DNA of 64,000 nt from Enterocola sp045611845 (GCA_045611845.1 JAZKXZ010000025.1:62001-126000), one strand, 5' to 3'. Positions 41,559-51,040 are shown, counted from the first letter of the stretch. Translations and numbers: made by a program. Notes: generated by a model from the letters alone, not told the origin.

Positions 41559-42785
41559 ATGTCTCAAAGAGTAGTAATCACAGGAATGGGTATTTATTCC
41601 TGTATAGGTAAAAATAAACAAGAGGTTTTAGACTCTCTATTTAATGGTAAATCTGGCATTGGTATTGCCGAAGACAGAAGAGAAATGGGATACCGTTCAT
41701 GTCTTTGTGGTATCTTAGAAAAACCAAACTTAAAAGGAAAAATAGACCGTCGTCAACGTCTTTGTCTTTCTGAACACGGTCAATATGCATATCTAGCCAC
41801 AGAGGAAGCTCTTGCACAAGCAGGTATCGACGCAGAATATCTTGCAAACAATGAAGTTGGCGTGCTTTATGGCAACGACAGTAGTGCAGAAGCTGTAATT
41901 AGCGGCGTAGATGTAATTAGAGAAAAGAAAAACACTATATTGGTGGGTTCAGGAAATATTTTTCAATCTATGAACTCTACCATCACCATGAACCTTGCCA
42001 CTATTTTCAACCTGCGTGGTATCAACTTCACCGTGTCTGGTGCATGTGCAAGTGGTTCTCACTCTATTGGTATGGGATACCTTCTTATCAAGCAAGGCCT
42101 ACAAGAATGTGTTATTTGTGGAGGTGCAGAAGAAGTAAACAAATATTCAGTTGGCAACTTCGATGCTCTAAACGCATTCTCTACACGAGAAGACGACCCT
42201 ACAAAGGCATCACGCCCATTCGATAAAAACCGTGATGGTTTAGTGCCAAGTGGTGGCGGTGCTACAGTGGTATTAGAAAGTTACGAATCTGCTGTTAAAC
42301 GTGGTGCTACTATTTTAGCCGAAGTGGTTGGTTATGGTTTCTCTTCAAATGGCGACCATATTTCTGTGCCAAATGTAGAAGGACCTAAACGTTCACTTCA
42401 AATGGCTATAAAAAACGCAGGTATTGAATTATCAGAAATAAAATATGTAAATGCTCATGCTACCTCTACACCTATTGGTGATATGAATGAAGCAAAAGCT
42501 ATTGCTGAGGTGTTTGGTGAAAATAAACCATATGTGGCTTCTACAAAATCATTCACAGGTCACGAGATGTGGATGGCAGGTGCATCAGAGGTGATATACT
42601 CAATGCTAATGATGCAAAACAACTTTATTGCAGCAAACTTAAACTTTGAAGAGCCAGATGAGGCTTCTGCAAATATCAATATCCCAAAAGAAAGAATTGA
42701 TATGGAATTTGATGCATTTTTGAGCAATTCATTTGGTTTTGGTGGAACAAACTCAACTCTAATTATAAAGAAATTTAAACAATAA
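41559..42785 (+). CDS. Beta-ketoacyl-ACP synthase 1 (FabF-like)
   Basis: A 408-residue ketosynthase with intact catalytic residues: Cys near 163 in SGACASGSH, His near 300 in NAHATSTPIGD and His near 335 in KSFTGHEMW. The C-terminal FGFGGTNSTL block is normal. It begins three bases after the reductase stop. It is one of three complete ketosynthases here, and which one pairs with the chain-length factor cannot be told from sequence alone. Confidence 0.93.
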   Translation: MSQRVVITGMGIYSCIGKNKQEVLDSLFNGKSGIGIAEDRREMGYRSCLCGILEKPNLKGKIDRRQRLCLSEHGQYAYLATEEALAQAGIDAEYLANNEVGVLYGNDSSAEAVISGVDVIREKKNTILVGSGNIFQSMNSTITMNLATIFNLRGINFTVSGACASGSHSIGMGYLLIKQGLQECVICGGAEEVNKYSVGNFDALNAFSTREDDPTKASRPFDKNRDGLVPSGGGATVVLESYESAVKRGATILAEVVGYGFSSNGDHISVPNVEGPKRSLQMAIKNAGIELSEIKYVNAHATSTPIGDMNEAKAIAEVFGENKPYVASTKSFTGHEMWMAGASEVIYSMLMMQNNFIAANLNFEEPDEASANINIPKERIDMEFDAFLSNSFGFGGTNSTLIIKKFKQ

Positions 42786-42794
42786 TTACTAATT

Positions 42795-43040
42795 ATGACA
42801 ATAGAAGAAATTATCGAGAAAGCAACAACTGTGTTGGCTGAAGAATTTGAAGTAGAAACATCAGAAATCACTCCAGAGGCATCACTAAAAGAAACTTTAG
42901 ACCTAGACAGCCTAGACTTAGTGGATGTTGTAGTATTGATTGAACAAAATTTTGGTGTTACACTTACTGGTCCAGACTTTATTGGCGTTGTAACTTTCCA
43001 AGATTTCTACGATCTTTTGAACAAAAAGATTAATGGATAA
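42795..43040 (+). CDS. Acyl carrier protein 1
   Basis: An 81-residue acidic helical protein with the phosphopantetheine Ser in DLDSLDLVDVV (about residue 37). It carries the growing polyene chain. It overlaps the following acyltransferase gene by eight bases. No phosphopantetheinyl transferase is encoded in the cluster, so the host enzyme must activate it. Confidence 0.92.
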   Translation: MTIEEIIEKATTVLAEEFEVETSEITPEASLKETLDLDSLDLVDVVVLIEQNFGVTLTGPDFIGVVTFQDFYDLLNKKING

Positions 43041-43932
43041 AAAAGAAAAGAAACAGTGGAACGGAAAATCTAGAGGAGGACGATTTGGTTACCAATTTTT
43101 TGTGTACACCATTCGTATTCTCGGGGTGCGATGTGCCTACTGTTTTCTCGCTTTTATAGTAATCTATTTTATTCCATTTGCTCCAAAGGCAACAAAATCT
43201 CTTTGGCAATATAATCGCAAAAAGCGTGGTTTAGGCCTTTTATGCTCTATGAAAGAATTATATTGTCACTATTTTGTTTTTGGACAAACCCTTATCGACA
43301 AGATAGCTATGAAGGCAGGACTTGAAAAATCTTATAATTTCGAGTTCGACAATTATGAGCGTTTTCTTCAAATCCTAAATAGAGGAGAAGGGGTGGTGAT
43401 GATAGGTGCACATGTGGGCTGTTGGGAAGCTGGTGCAGGTTTCTTTGGTACATATGGAAAGAAGATAAATATTGTAATGCTAGATGCAGAGCATGAACAA
43501 ATAAAAGAAGTGCTCGATGAAACAGCAAAAGAAGAAAAGAATTACAATATTATTCCTATCAATCAGAATATAATAGATGCAATGTTGCAGATGAAGGTAG
43601 CCTTAAACAATGGCGAATATATCTGCTTCAATGGAGATAGGTTTGTGGGCACAGACAATACTATTCTAATAGATTTTCTAGGCTCTAAAGCCTTATTCCC
43701 AAAGGGTCTGTTTCAAATTGCAGCTAAATGTAGAGTACCAGTGGTGTTCTATTATTCTATGCGTGAGGCAAACAGAACTTATAGATTTATTTTTGAAGAA
43801 CCAGTAATAGAGGGTAAGATGACAGCTGAAAAGCTTATTGAGCAGTATTCTCGTTCGCTAGAAAAGATAGTGCTTAAATATCCTCGTCAATGGTTCAATT
43901 TTTATGATTTTTGGAATTTTAATAAAGAATAA
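43033..43932 (+). CDS. LpxL/HtrB-like lipid acyltransferase
   Basis: A 299-residue protein with an N-terminal membrane segment (about 22-50) and the lysophospholipid/lipid A acyltransferase motif HVGCWEAG (HxxxxE, about residue 122), followed by GDRF and the FPKGLFQIAAKCRVPVV block. In aryl polyene clusters such enzymes are thought to esterify the polyene carboxylate to a lipid anchor. Substrate is inferred from context only. Confidence 0.87.
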   Translation: MDKKEKKQWNGKSRGGRFGYQFFVYTIRILGVRCAYCFLAFIVIYFIPFAPKATKSLWQYNRKKRGLGLLCSMKELYCHYFVFGQTLIDKIAMKAGLEKSYNFEFDNYERFLQILNRGEGVVMIGAHVGCWEAGAGFFGTYGKKINIVMLDAEHEQIKEVLDETAKEEKNYNIIPINQNIIDAMLQMKVALNNGEYICFNGDRFVGTDNTILIDFLGSKALFPKGLFQIAAKCRVPVVFYYSMREANRTYRFIFEEPVIEGKMTAEKLIEQYSRSLEKIVLKYPRQWFNFYDFWNFNKE

Positions 43933-43935
43933 TAT

Positions 43936-45036
43936 ATGAAACTAACCAAACCTCTTGCAGATGTATATTGCAAAGAGCAGAAGACAGCATTAGAGGCACA
44001 ACGCCTTGCACAAGAGATTGCTTTTGCACCAATGGTGTTTCAAGTGTCTCGACTTATGGTGAAGTTTGGTATTTTAGAATACCTATCAAATAATCATAAA
44101 GGTGTTACCCAAGCAGAAATTGTTGAGCATACAGGGCTTTCAAATTATGCTGTGCAATGTCTTTTAGAAGCATCACTTTCTATTGGTACTGTGATAACAA
44201 AAGATGACAAGTTTACTATTTCAAAAGCAGGTTGGTTCCTACTAAACGACCCAATGGCTAAAGCAAATATGAACTTTAACCACGATGTAAACTATTTAGG
44301 TTTGTTTCATTTAGAAGAAGCACTTAAAGAAGGTAAACCATCTGGACTAAAAGTGTTTGGCGAGTGGCCAACAATTTATGAAGGACTTTCTAGTTTGCCA
44401 GAAGAGGTGCAAAAAAGCTGGTTTGGTTTCGATCACTTCTATTCAGACGAATCTTTTGCTGCTGCACTAAAAATCATTTTCGACGGCGATAAAAAAGTGC
44501 GCCGTTTGCTAGACGTGGGTGGCAACACTGGTCGTTGGGCTATGCAATGTGTAGGTTACAACAAAGATGTAGAGGTAACCATTATGGACCTTCCTCAACA
44601 ACTTGAAATGATGAGAAAACAAACTGCAGGCAAAGAAGGTGCCGACCGCATTCACGGCTTTGGTTGCAACCTTCTAGACGAGTCTGTAAAATTCCCAACT
44701 CCTGCATTCGATGTTATTTGGATGAGTCAGTTCTTGGATTGTTTCTCAGAAGAAGAGGTTACAAGCATTTGTCGCCGTGCAGCTGAGTCTATGGACGAAA
44801 ATTCTCGTCTATACATTATGGAAACATTCTGGGATAGACAAAAATACGAAACAGCAGCATATTGTCTTACTCTTACAAGCATTTACTTCACAGCACTTGC
44901 AAACGGCAATAGTAAAATGTATCACTCAGACGATATGGAACGTTGCGTAAACAATGCAGGTCTTGAAGTAGAAAAAATAGTAGATGGCTTAGGACTAGGA
45001 CACTCAATAATGATTTGCAAAAAGAAAAATGGATAA
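43936..45036 (+). CDS. SAM-dependent O-methyltransferase-like protein
   Basis: 366 residues. An N-terminal winged-helix/dimerisation-like region (about 35-110, YLSNNHKGVTQAEIVEHTGLS) precedes a Rossmann methyltransferase domain with LLDVGGNTGRWA (about 189-200) and FDVIWMSQFLDCF. The layout fits the plant-type O-methyltransferase/acetylserotonin O-methyltransferase family. In the cluster it could methylate the phenolic hydroxyl or ring of the 4-coumaroyl-derived head group. It overlaps the next gene by eight bases. Confidence 0.85.
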   Translation: MKLTKPLADVYCKEQKTALEAQRLAQEIAFAPMVFQVSRLMVKFGILEYLSNNHKGVTQAEIVEHTGLSNYAVQCLLEASLSIGTVITKDDKFTISKAGWFLLNDPMAKANMNFNHDVNYLGLFHLEEALKEGKPSGLKVFGEWPTIYEGLSSLPEEVQKSWFGFDHFYSDESFAAALKIIFDGDKKVRRLLDVGGNTGRWAMQCVGYNKDVEVTIMDLPQQLEMMRKQTAGKEGADRIHGFGCNLLDESVKFPTPAFDVIWMSQFLDCFSEEEVTSICRRAAESMDENSRLYIMETFWDRQKYETAAYCLTLTSIYFTALANGNSKMYHSDDMERCVNNAGLEVEKIVDGLGLGHSIMICKKKNG

Positions 45037-45445
45037 TATTATTTCTCTTATTCCGCAGCGAGCACCTATTGTAATGATAGATAAGTTTCTTGGTATAGAC
45101 GGAAACCTATCTAAAACCTCTTTAACTATAAAAGAGGACAATATTTTTGTAGATGGTGGATGTATGTCGGAATGTGGTCTTATAGAACACATTGCTCAGT
45201 CTGCTGCAGCTAGAATAGGATATTTGTTTACCGGGGCAGGCAAACCTATTCCGATAGGTTACATAGGTTCTGTAAACAATTTTGAAATAAAAGAATTTCC
45301 AAATGTAGGTGAAACAGTTTCCACTACAATAGAAGTAATTCAAGAAGTACTTGGCATCACACTTATTCAGGCACATTGCTATATAAATAATGTAGAGATA
45401 GCCTCATGTAAAATGAAGATTTTTCTAGAAAGCAATGAGAAGTAA
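45029..45445 (+). CDS. Hotdog-fold 3-hydroxyacyl-ACP dehydratase 1 (ApeP-like)
   Basis: A 138-residue hotdog protein beginning DNIISLIPQRAPIVMIDKF with the helix CGLIEHIAQSAAARIGY (catalytic Glu and hydrophobic helix), typical of the dehydratase found in aryl polyene clusters (COG4706-like). It would remove water from 3-hydroxyacyl-ACP to build trans double bonds. It overlaps both neighbours. Confidence 0.85.
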   Translation: MDNIISLIPQRAPIVMIDKFLGIDGNLSKTSLTIKEDNIFVDGGCMSECGLIEHIAQSAAARIGYLFTGAGKPIPIGYIGSVNNFEIKEFPNVGETVSTTIEVIQEVLGITLIQAHCYINNVEIASCKMKIFLESNEK

Positions 45446-45887
45446 AAACAAAATAGGAAATGCTGAAGCTGCGCTAACAAATATTTCGTACACTACTGTG
45501 CGTTTTAGCGAAGTGGACTCTATGTGTGTGGTATGGCATGGAGAGTATGTACGTTATATGGAAGATGGACGTGAGGCGTTTGGCAGAAAATATTCTGGAA
45601 TAGGATATTTAGATATGTACAACAATGGCTATACAGCACCTATTGTAGATTTACAACTTGAATATGTATCTCCACTTACAGTAAACGATATTGCTATAGT
45701 AGAAACACGATATATAGAAATGGCAGCTGCAAAATTGTGCTTTGAATACATAATTAAAAGACAAAGTGACAATGCAGTGGTGCTACGTGCACGCTCGCTT
45801 CAAGTTTTTCTAGATAAAGATGGAAATATTAGCCTAAATAACCCAGCATTTTTTGAAGATTGGAAAAAGAAATGGTTGAACAAGTAA
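45435..45887 (+). CDS. YbgC-like acyl thioesterase
   Basis: A 150-residue 4-hydroxybenzoyl-CoA thioesterase-like hotdog enzyme. The catalytic Asp lies in VRFSEVDSMCVVWHGEYVRYMEDGREAFG (about residues 23-50). It could release the finished polyene from ACP, or proofread mis-acylated carriers. It overlaps the preceding dehydratase by 11 bases and the next ketosynthase by 16. Confidence 0.87.
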   Translation: MRSKNKIGNAEAALTNISYTTVRFSEVDSMCVVWHGEYVRYMEDGREAFGRKYSGIGYLDMYNNGYTAPIVDLQLEYVSPLTVNDIAIVETRYIEMAAAKLCFEYIIKRQSDNAVVLRARSLQVFLDKDGNISLNNPAFFEDWKKKWLNK

Positions 45888-47527
45888 AAATATATTTAGG
45901 TGCTTCGTCGATAAGAACTTGTTTGGGCGATAAAAAGGCAACACTTTCTGCTATGATGGCATGTGAGTGTGGACTAAAATATTCTGCCGAGTGGCAAATG
46001 CACGTGGGAGCATCGAGCGTGGAAATGATTGATGGTTTCACTCGTTTTGAGTCGCTAATGGTGGAGCAATTAAATAATGTGGTGGCAGAATCGGGTGTAG
46101 ATTTATCGTCTAAAGACACTCAACTTATAATCTCTACCACAAAAGGCAATATAGATTACCTTGCAGAAAACGGCGAAAACTTAAACGAAAGAACATTTAT
46201 AGATGCTTCTGCCAAAGTAATTGCAGAGCATTATGGCATAAAAAATGAGCCAATTATAATATCAAATGCGTGCATTTCTGGTGTGTCTGCATTTGTGGTG
46301 GCACGTTGGATTTTAAACACTACAGATTGTAAAAATGTGGTAGTGGTGGGTGCAGATGCGCTTTGTGAGTTTATCACATCGGGTTTTGCGTCGTTTAAGT
46401 CTATTAGTCCAGCACCTTGCAAACCATACGATGCCACTCGCGATGGTCTTACACTAGGCGAAGCAGCAGGTGCAGTGCTACTGACCAAAGATATCGCACT
46501 TGCCGATAAGGCTATGATTCGCCTTGCAGGTGGTGCAATAAGCAACGATGCCAACCATATTTCTGGTCCTTCACGCACTGGCGACGGTTTGTATTATGCC
46601 ATAGCTGACGCTATGAAAGAAGCAGGCGTTAGCAGTGAAGATATAGGTTTTGTAAACACCCACGGTACAGCTACTCGCTACAACGACGAAATGGAGAGCA
46701 AAGCTATTGCTTGGGCAGGCCTAGATAACAAACCACTAAACAGCCTAAAAGGATATATAGGTCACACACTAGGTGCTTCTGGTGTGGTGGAAACAATTAT
46801 ATGTGCAGAAGAACTTAAAGAGGGTGTGGTGTTTGGAACAAAAGGCTTTACTGAGTCTGATACCCCACACAAACTTACCCTTTCTGATGAAAATCAATCT
46901 TTCCAGAAAGCAACTTGCGTGAAAACTGCATCTGGCTTTGGTGGCTGTAATGCGGCAATTGTTTTAGATAAAGAAGACTGCAATGTGCCAGCCTACGCCA
47001 ATCCAAGAGAAGCAAAAGTGGTAGCTCAGTACACTTTGCCACAGAGCGATTTAGACTTTGCAGACTTTATTAGAGCAGAGTTTAAGAAATTGGGCGAAGC
47101 CAATATGAAGTTCTACAAAATGAGCGATATGAGCAAGGCTCTTTATGTGGCAGTGGAAAATCTGCTAAAAGAGGAGGGTTTTGCCCAGGTGGAACAAACT
47201 CGCAGAGCCATAGTGCTTGCAAATAAGGCGGCTTCACTCGATGCGGATATTATTCACCAAAGAATACTTAATAAGCGTTTGCCAGAGGGCGCATCGCCAG
47301 CGGCTTTTGTATATACACTAGCCAATGTGGCAGCAGGAGAAATCTGCATTCGTCACAAAATACAAGGTGACAACACCTTCTTTATAGAAAACACAGACTC
47401 TGCACTTGTAGAAAAATATGCTACTAGCCTAATAGAAACAGACAAAGCAGATGCTGTGATTTATGGCTGGTGCGAATTCCTACAAGGAAAATGGAATGTA
47501 AATATCAAACTATTAAAAAATAAATAA
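45872..47527 (+). CDS. Beta-ketoacyl synthase 2 fused to a second, truncated ketosynthase-like lobe
   Basis: About 551 residues against a usual 400-420. Residues 1-370 form a divergent but catalytically complete ketosynthase: Cys near 134 (SNACISGVSAF), His near 264 (NTHGTATRY), His near 298 (GYIGHTLGASG). Residues 371-551 add a domain whose segment FVYTLANVAAGEICIRHKIQG...DKADAVIYGWCEF resembles a ketosynthase N-lobe without the active Cys. Such degenerate lobes act as chain-length or scaffolding subunits elsewhere, so self-pairing is possible. ATG 45872 is preferred over TTG 45860. Confidence 0.88.
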   Translation: MVEQVKIYLGASSIRTCLGDKKATLSAMMACECGLKYSAEWQMHVGASSVEMIDGFTRFESLMVEQLNNVVAESGVDLSSKDTQLIISTTKGNIDYLAENGENLNERTFIDASAKVIAEHYGIKNEPIIISNACISGVSAFVVARWILNTTDCKNVVVVGADALCEFITSGFASFKSISPAPCKPYDATRDGLTLGEAAGAVLLTKDIALADKAMIRLAGGAISNDANHISGPSRTGDGLYYAIADAMKEAGVSSEDIGFVNTHGTATRYNDEMESKAIAWAGLDNKPLNSLKGYIGHTLGASGVVETIICAEELKEGVVFGTKGFTESDTPHKLTLSDENQSFQKATCVKTASGFGGCNAAIVLDKEDCNVPAYANPREAKVVAQYTLPQSDLDFADFIRAEFKKLGEANMKFYKMSDMSKALYVAVENLLKEEGFAQVEQTRRAIVLANKAASLDADIIHQRILNKRLPEGASPAAFVYTLANVAAGEICIRHKIQGDNTFFIENTDSALVEKYATSLIETDKADAVIYGWCEFLQGKWNVNIKLLKNK

Positions 47528-47528
47528 G

Positions 47529-47783
47529 ATGGAACAACTAATTCAAGAATTAAAAGAGCATTTAATCGAAGAACTTAATTTAGAAGAAATCACACCAGAA
47601 GAAATTGATGCAGAAGCACCTCTTTTTGGCGACGGATTGGGTTTAGACTCTATTGATGCACTAGAGATAATCTTGATTCTAGAAAAATACTACGGTGTGA
47701 AACTTGCAAACTCAGCAGAAGCAAAACCAGCATTCTATTCTGTAAAAACTCTTGCAGAATACGTTATGCAAAACCGTAAATAA
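47529..47783 (+). CDS. Acyl carrier protein 2
   Basis: 84 residues. The phosphopantetheine Ser is in GLGLDSIDALEIILIL (about residue 41). A second, sequence-distinct ACP suggests division of labour, such as one for starter loading and one for elongation. One base separates it from the preceding ketosynthase. Confidence 0.92.
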   Translation: MEQLIQELKEHLIEELNLEEITPEEIDAEAPLFGDGLGLDSIDALEIILILEKYYGVKLANSAEAKPAFYSVKTLAEYVMQNRK

Positions 47784-47785
47784 GA

Positions 47786-48961
47786 ATGGCAGTTGTAGTA
47801 ACAGGAGTGGGAATAGTGTCTGCACTAGGTATTGGTGTAGACAAAAACCTTGCGGCAATGCGCCAGGGCAAGACAGGAATTTCTGCCGAGCCAAAATTGC
47901 TGCGCACCACAAACAAACTTCCTGTTGGTGAACTACATTTGACCAACGAAGAATTACACGATGCTCTTGGCATTTCACAAAAAGAGCACCTTTCTCGCAC
48001 GGCCCTTTTAGGCATACTAGCAGTGAGAGAGGCAATGTCTTGTGTAAAAATAGACTCAAGCAAAAGAATAGGATTGGTGTCTTCTACCTCTGTGGGTGGT
48101 ATGGACCTAACCGAGCATTTCTTTGAAGAATTTATGCAAGACTCTACAAAAGGCAGACTTCGTGATGTGAAAATGCACGATTGTGCAGCAAGCACAGAGG
48201 CTATAGCAAAACACTGTGGCATAAATGGTTATACTACTACCATTAGCACAGCTTGCTCGTCTGCAGCCAATGCCGTGATAACAGGTGTAAAACTTCTAAA
48301 ACACAATATTGTAGACTACGTGCTTGTGGGTGGCACCGATGCCCTTAGTGCTTTCACACTAAATGGCTTTAAGTCGCTAATGATACTCGATGAAAACAAA
48401 TGTCGCCCATTCGACGCCACACGTGCAGGTCTAAACCTTGGCGAAGGCGCAGGTTATCTGCTGCTTCAAAGAGAGGAAGATGCTTCTGAGTATTATTGCC
48501 GCGTGGGAGGTTTTGCAAATCGCAACGATGCTCACCACCAAACCGCATCTTCTGCCGAAGGCAACGGCGCATATCTTGCTATGTCTGACGCACTTAATAA
48601 GGCTGGTTTAAACCCAGAAGACATTAGTTATATAAATGCACACGGCACTGGCACTGGCAACAACGATGCCTCAGAAAGTGTAGCATTTAAACGCATATTT
48701 GGCGAAAATGTGCCAGCATTTAGTTCTACAAAAGCATTCACAGGACACACTCTTGCTGCCGCAGGCGGTATAGAGGCAGTGTACTCAGTGCTTTCAATAA
48801 AAATGGGATGTATTTTCCCAAATCTAAACTTTAATACACCTATTCCAGAATATGGTTTACTGCCTGTTTGCACCTACATGGAAAATGTAGAGGTAAACAA
48901 TGTGCTAACCAACTCATTTGGTTTTGGTGGCAACTGTAGTTCATTGATTTTTACTCGTTAA
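47786..48961 (+). CDS. Beta-ketoacyl-ACP synthase 3 (FabF-like)
   Basis: A 391-residue ketosynthase with Cys near 157 (ISTACSSAANAV), His near 286 (NAHGTGTGNNDASE) and His near 321 (KAFTGHTLAAAGG). It lies immediately before the chain-length-factor gene (three-base gap), so it is the most likely partner for a KS-CLF heterodimer. Confidence 0.93.
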   Translation: MAVVVTGVGIVSALGIGVDKNLAAMRQGKTGISAEPKLLRTTNKLPVGELHLTNEELHDALGISQKEHLSRTALLGILAVREAMSCVKIDSSKRIGLVSSTSVGGMDLTEHFFEEFMQDSTKGRLRDVKMHDCAASTEAIAKHCGINGYTTTISTACSSAANAVITGVKLLKHNIVDYVLVGGTDALSAFTLNGFKSLMILDENKCRPFDATRAGLNLGEGAGYLLLQREEDASEYYCRVGGFANRNDAHHQTASSAEGNGAYLAMSDALNKAGLNPEDISYINAHGTGTGNNDASESVAFKRIFGENVPAFSSTKAFTGHTLAAAGGIEAVYSVLSIKMGCIFPNLNFNTPIPEYGLLPVCTYMENVEVNNVLTNSFGFGGNCSSLIFTR

Positions 48962-48964
48962 AAT

Positions 48965-49774
48965 ATGAAATGTTTTGTAAATAGAGTAGTAAGAGACCAC
49001 GACGTGGCAACTGATATTAAACTTTTAATACCAGATGCTGGTCAGCGTCGTAGAATGAGTAAAGTAATCAAAACTGCAGTGTCTACCGCAGTGGAATGTG
49101 TGGGCGGAGTGGAAAATATAGACTCTTTAGATGCCATTATCACTGCCACAGGTTGGGGATGTTTAACAGATAGTGAGCGTTTCCTTCGCAATGTAATTGG
49201 CGATAAGGAACAACTTCTAAACCCTACACCTTTTATACAATCTACCTTTAATACAATAGGTGGTCAGATAGCACTTCTAAGTCACAATCATTGCTACAAT
49301 GTTACATACGTAAATCGTAGCCATAGTTTTGAAGATGCTCTTCTAGATGGTATGATGCGTATTGCCGATGGCGAGAGTGAAAATATTTTGCTTGGAGCAT
49401 TCGACGAGCAAACACCTTCTCAACACGCTATTATGGAGCGTATGGGTGCGTTTCGCACTCACAAAGACGGAGAAGGAGCAGTATTTGCTATCCTTAAGGC
49501 AGAGCCAACTTTAGAGAGTATAGCACAAATAGACAAAATAGAGTTTCTCACTCAGTCTTTAAGTAAAGAAGAGTGCCTTGCAAAATACGCCTCAAATGCA
49601 AATGCCAAACTACTTTACAATAGTTTCAAAGAATATGGACTTTTCCCAACTTCTTCTGCTTATTGTTTTGCCGAGGCTGTGAAACAAATAGAAGGTGGCG
49701 AGGCTGAGGTAGTAATTTATAACGAATATTTTGGTGCAAAACCAGTAGTGTTAACACTTAAATGTATCTGCTAA
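48965..49774 (+). CDS. Ketosynthase chain-length-factor-like protein
   Basis: A 269-residue shortened ketosynthase-fold protein. It retains the N-lobe pattern (ATGWGCLTDSERFL, FNTIGGQIAL) but has YVNRSHSFEDALLDG where the catalytic Cys should be, and it lacks the two His motifs. This matches the chain-length factors of aryl polyene clusters (Ketoacyl-synt_2 family). It should dimerise with a ketosynthase and set polyene length. It overlaps the next gene by 13 bases. Confidence 0.85.
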   Translation: MKCFVNRVVRDHDVATDIKLLIPDAGQRRRMSKVIKTAVSTAVECVGGVENIDSLDAIITATGWGCLTDSERFLRNVIGDKEQLLNPTPFIQSTFNTIGGQIALLSHNHCYNVTYVNRSHSFEDALLDGMMRIADGESENILLGAFDEQTPSQHAIMERMGAFRTHKDGEGAVFAILKAEPTLESIAQIDKIEFLTQSLSKEECLAKYASNANAKLLYNSFKEYGLFPTSSAYCFAEAVKQIEGGEAEVVIYNEYFGAKPVVLTLKCIC

Positions 49775-50457
49775 TTGCCATATCAGTAGTGTTGCTTATG
49801 CTATTTTTAGTATGGGCTTCGGCAGATGTGGGCAGTAATGTGTATCTAAAAACCATTTGTAGGGCAGACACAAAAGAAAAGGTAGTAGCCCTTACCTTCG
49901 ACGACGCAGTAGAGGAAAATACTACAAAAGTGCTTGATGTATTGAAAAAACACAATATTCAGGCAATATTTTTTTTAGTAGGGAGCAAGGTAGAAAAGCA
50001 CCCACACATAGTAAAAAGAATAGTAAACGAAGGGCACATAGTTGCAAACCACACATACTCGCATAGCGGATTTTTCCCAACGAGCAGCAAGAAAAAGGTG
50101 GAGCAAGAAATTACAAAATGTGCTGACGCAATACAAAATACAGTAGGCAAACGCCCAGTGCTTTTTCGTCCGCCATTTGGTGTTACAAACCCAATTATTG
50201 GCAAGGCGGTGCGCGCATTAGGGTTAAAAACGATAGGTTGGAGCATTCGTTCGCTAGATACCGTAAAGGGTAAAACAAGAGAAGAGGTGGCTCAAAAAGT
50301 GCTTAAAAACCTACATGCGGGAGCAATAATTTTGCTTCACGACAGATGCCAAGAGGCAGACTCGCTTGTAGAAAATATTATAGAAGGAGCACATAAGCAA
50401 GGCTACGTTTTTGCTTCACTAGATAAAATGATAAACGTAAAACCGTATGAAAATTAA
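49762..50457 (+). CDS. NodB-type polysaccharide deacetylase
   Basis: 231 residues. An N-terminal membrane segment (1-20) anchors a NodB-fold domain with VALTFDDA (motif 1, normally TFDDG), NHTYSHS (metal His pair), RPPFG and the late LLHD. The metal ligands (Asp, His, His) are kept; the Gly-to-Ala change in motif 1 is unusual. Its place in a pigment operon suggests deacetylation or deacylation of an envelope glycan or lipid carrying the polyene. Substrate is unknown. Confidence 0.9.
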   Translation: MYLLIAISVVLLMLFLVWASADVGSNVYLKTICRADTKEKVVALTFDDAVEENTTKVLDVLKKHNIQAIFFLVGSKVEKHPHIVKRIVNEGHIVANHTYSHSGFFPTSSKKKVEQEITKCADAIQNTVGKRPVLFRPPFGVTNPIIGKAVRALGLKTIGWSIRSLDTVKGKTREEVAQKVLKNLHAGAIILLHDRCQEADSLVENIIEGAHKQGYVFASLDKMINVKPYEN

Positions 50458-51040
50458 ACAAATAATACTTTCACTAATGTTTGTTTTGAGCCTAGCGTGC
50501 TATGCTCAAGAGGCAAGTGTGGAGCAATTATTTCAAACCGAGCTTCAAGAGAAAAACGAAGATGTAATCTCTATAAAATGCAGATTTAAACAAACAAGGC
50601 AGGTGTCTTACTTGGCAGAGGCAGCAGTGAAGGAGGGCGATTTTGCGTTTACAAAACCAAATGATATACTTCTTGCGTTCGACGATGGGGATTATATAAA
50701 AATGACGAGCGAATACTTTGAAATGAAAACAGGCAGTAATGTGGCAAAAACCAAAGTGAGCTCAAATCCTATGCTTAAAAACTTAAGCTCTATTTTATCT
50801 ACCTGTGTGCTAGGTGAATTTGATAAAATGAGCGCAGGTTTCAATGTGGAAATTGAGCAGCAAGCAAAGGAGTGGATAGTAAATCTCACTCCAAAACAAA
50901 GCAAAATGGCTGCAAAAATTTCAAATATTACTATAGCATTCAACAAAGCAGATATGTCTTTAAATCTACTTAAAATGGTAGAAAAATCTGGAGACTACAC
51001 AGCATATAACTTTACAGACAAACATGAGATTAGAAAATAA
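50447..51040 (+). CDS. LolA-like outer-membrane lipoprotein carrier
   Basis: 197 residues with a signal peptide (1-20, cleavage after CYA). The domain has the LolA-type pattern ISIKCRFKQTRQVSYLAE...GDFAFTKPNDILLAF, an open barrel that binds lipid chains. LolA homologues are a standard part of aryl polyene clusters, where they probably ferry the lipid-linked pigment across the periplasm after export by the MMPL protein. It overlaps neighbours on both sides. Confidence 0.87.
   Translation: MKIKQIILSLMFVLSLACYAQEASVEQLFQTELQEKNEDVISIKCRFKQTRQVSYLAEAAVKEGDFAFTKPNDILLAFDDGDYIKMTSEYFEMKTGSNVAKTKVSSNPMLKNLSSILSTCVLGEFDKMSAGFNVEIEQQAKEWIVNLTPKQSKMAAKISNITIAFNKADMSLNLLKMVEKSGDYTAYNFTDKHEIRK

Noticed and set aside
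40824..48961. Ordinary fatty-acid synthesis cluster
   Set aside because: Multiple divergent ketosynthases, a cysteine-less chain-length factor, LolA, an MMPL exporter and an aromatic ammonia-lyase do not belong to housekeeping fatty-acid loci, and fabD/fabH are missing.
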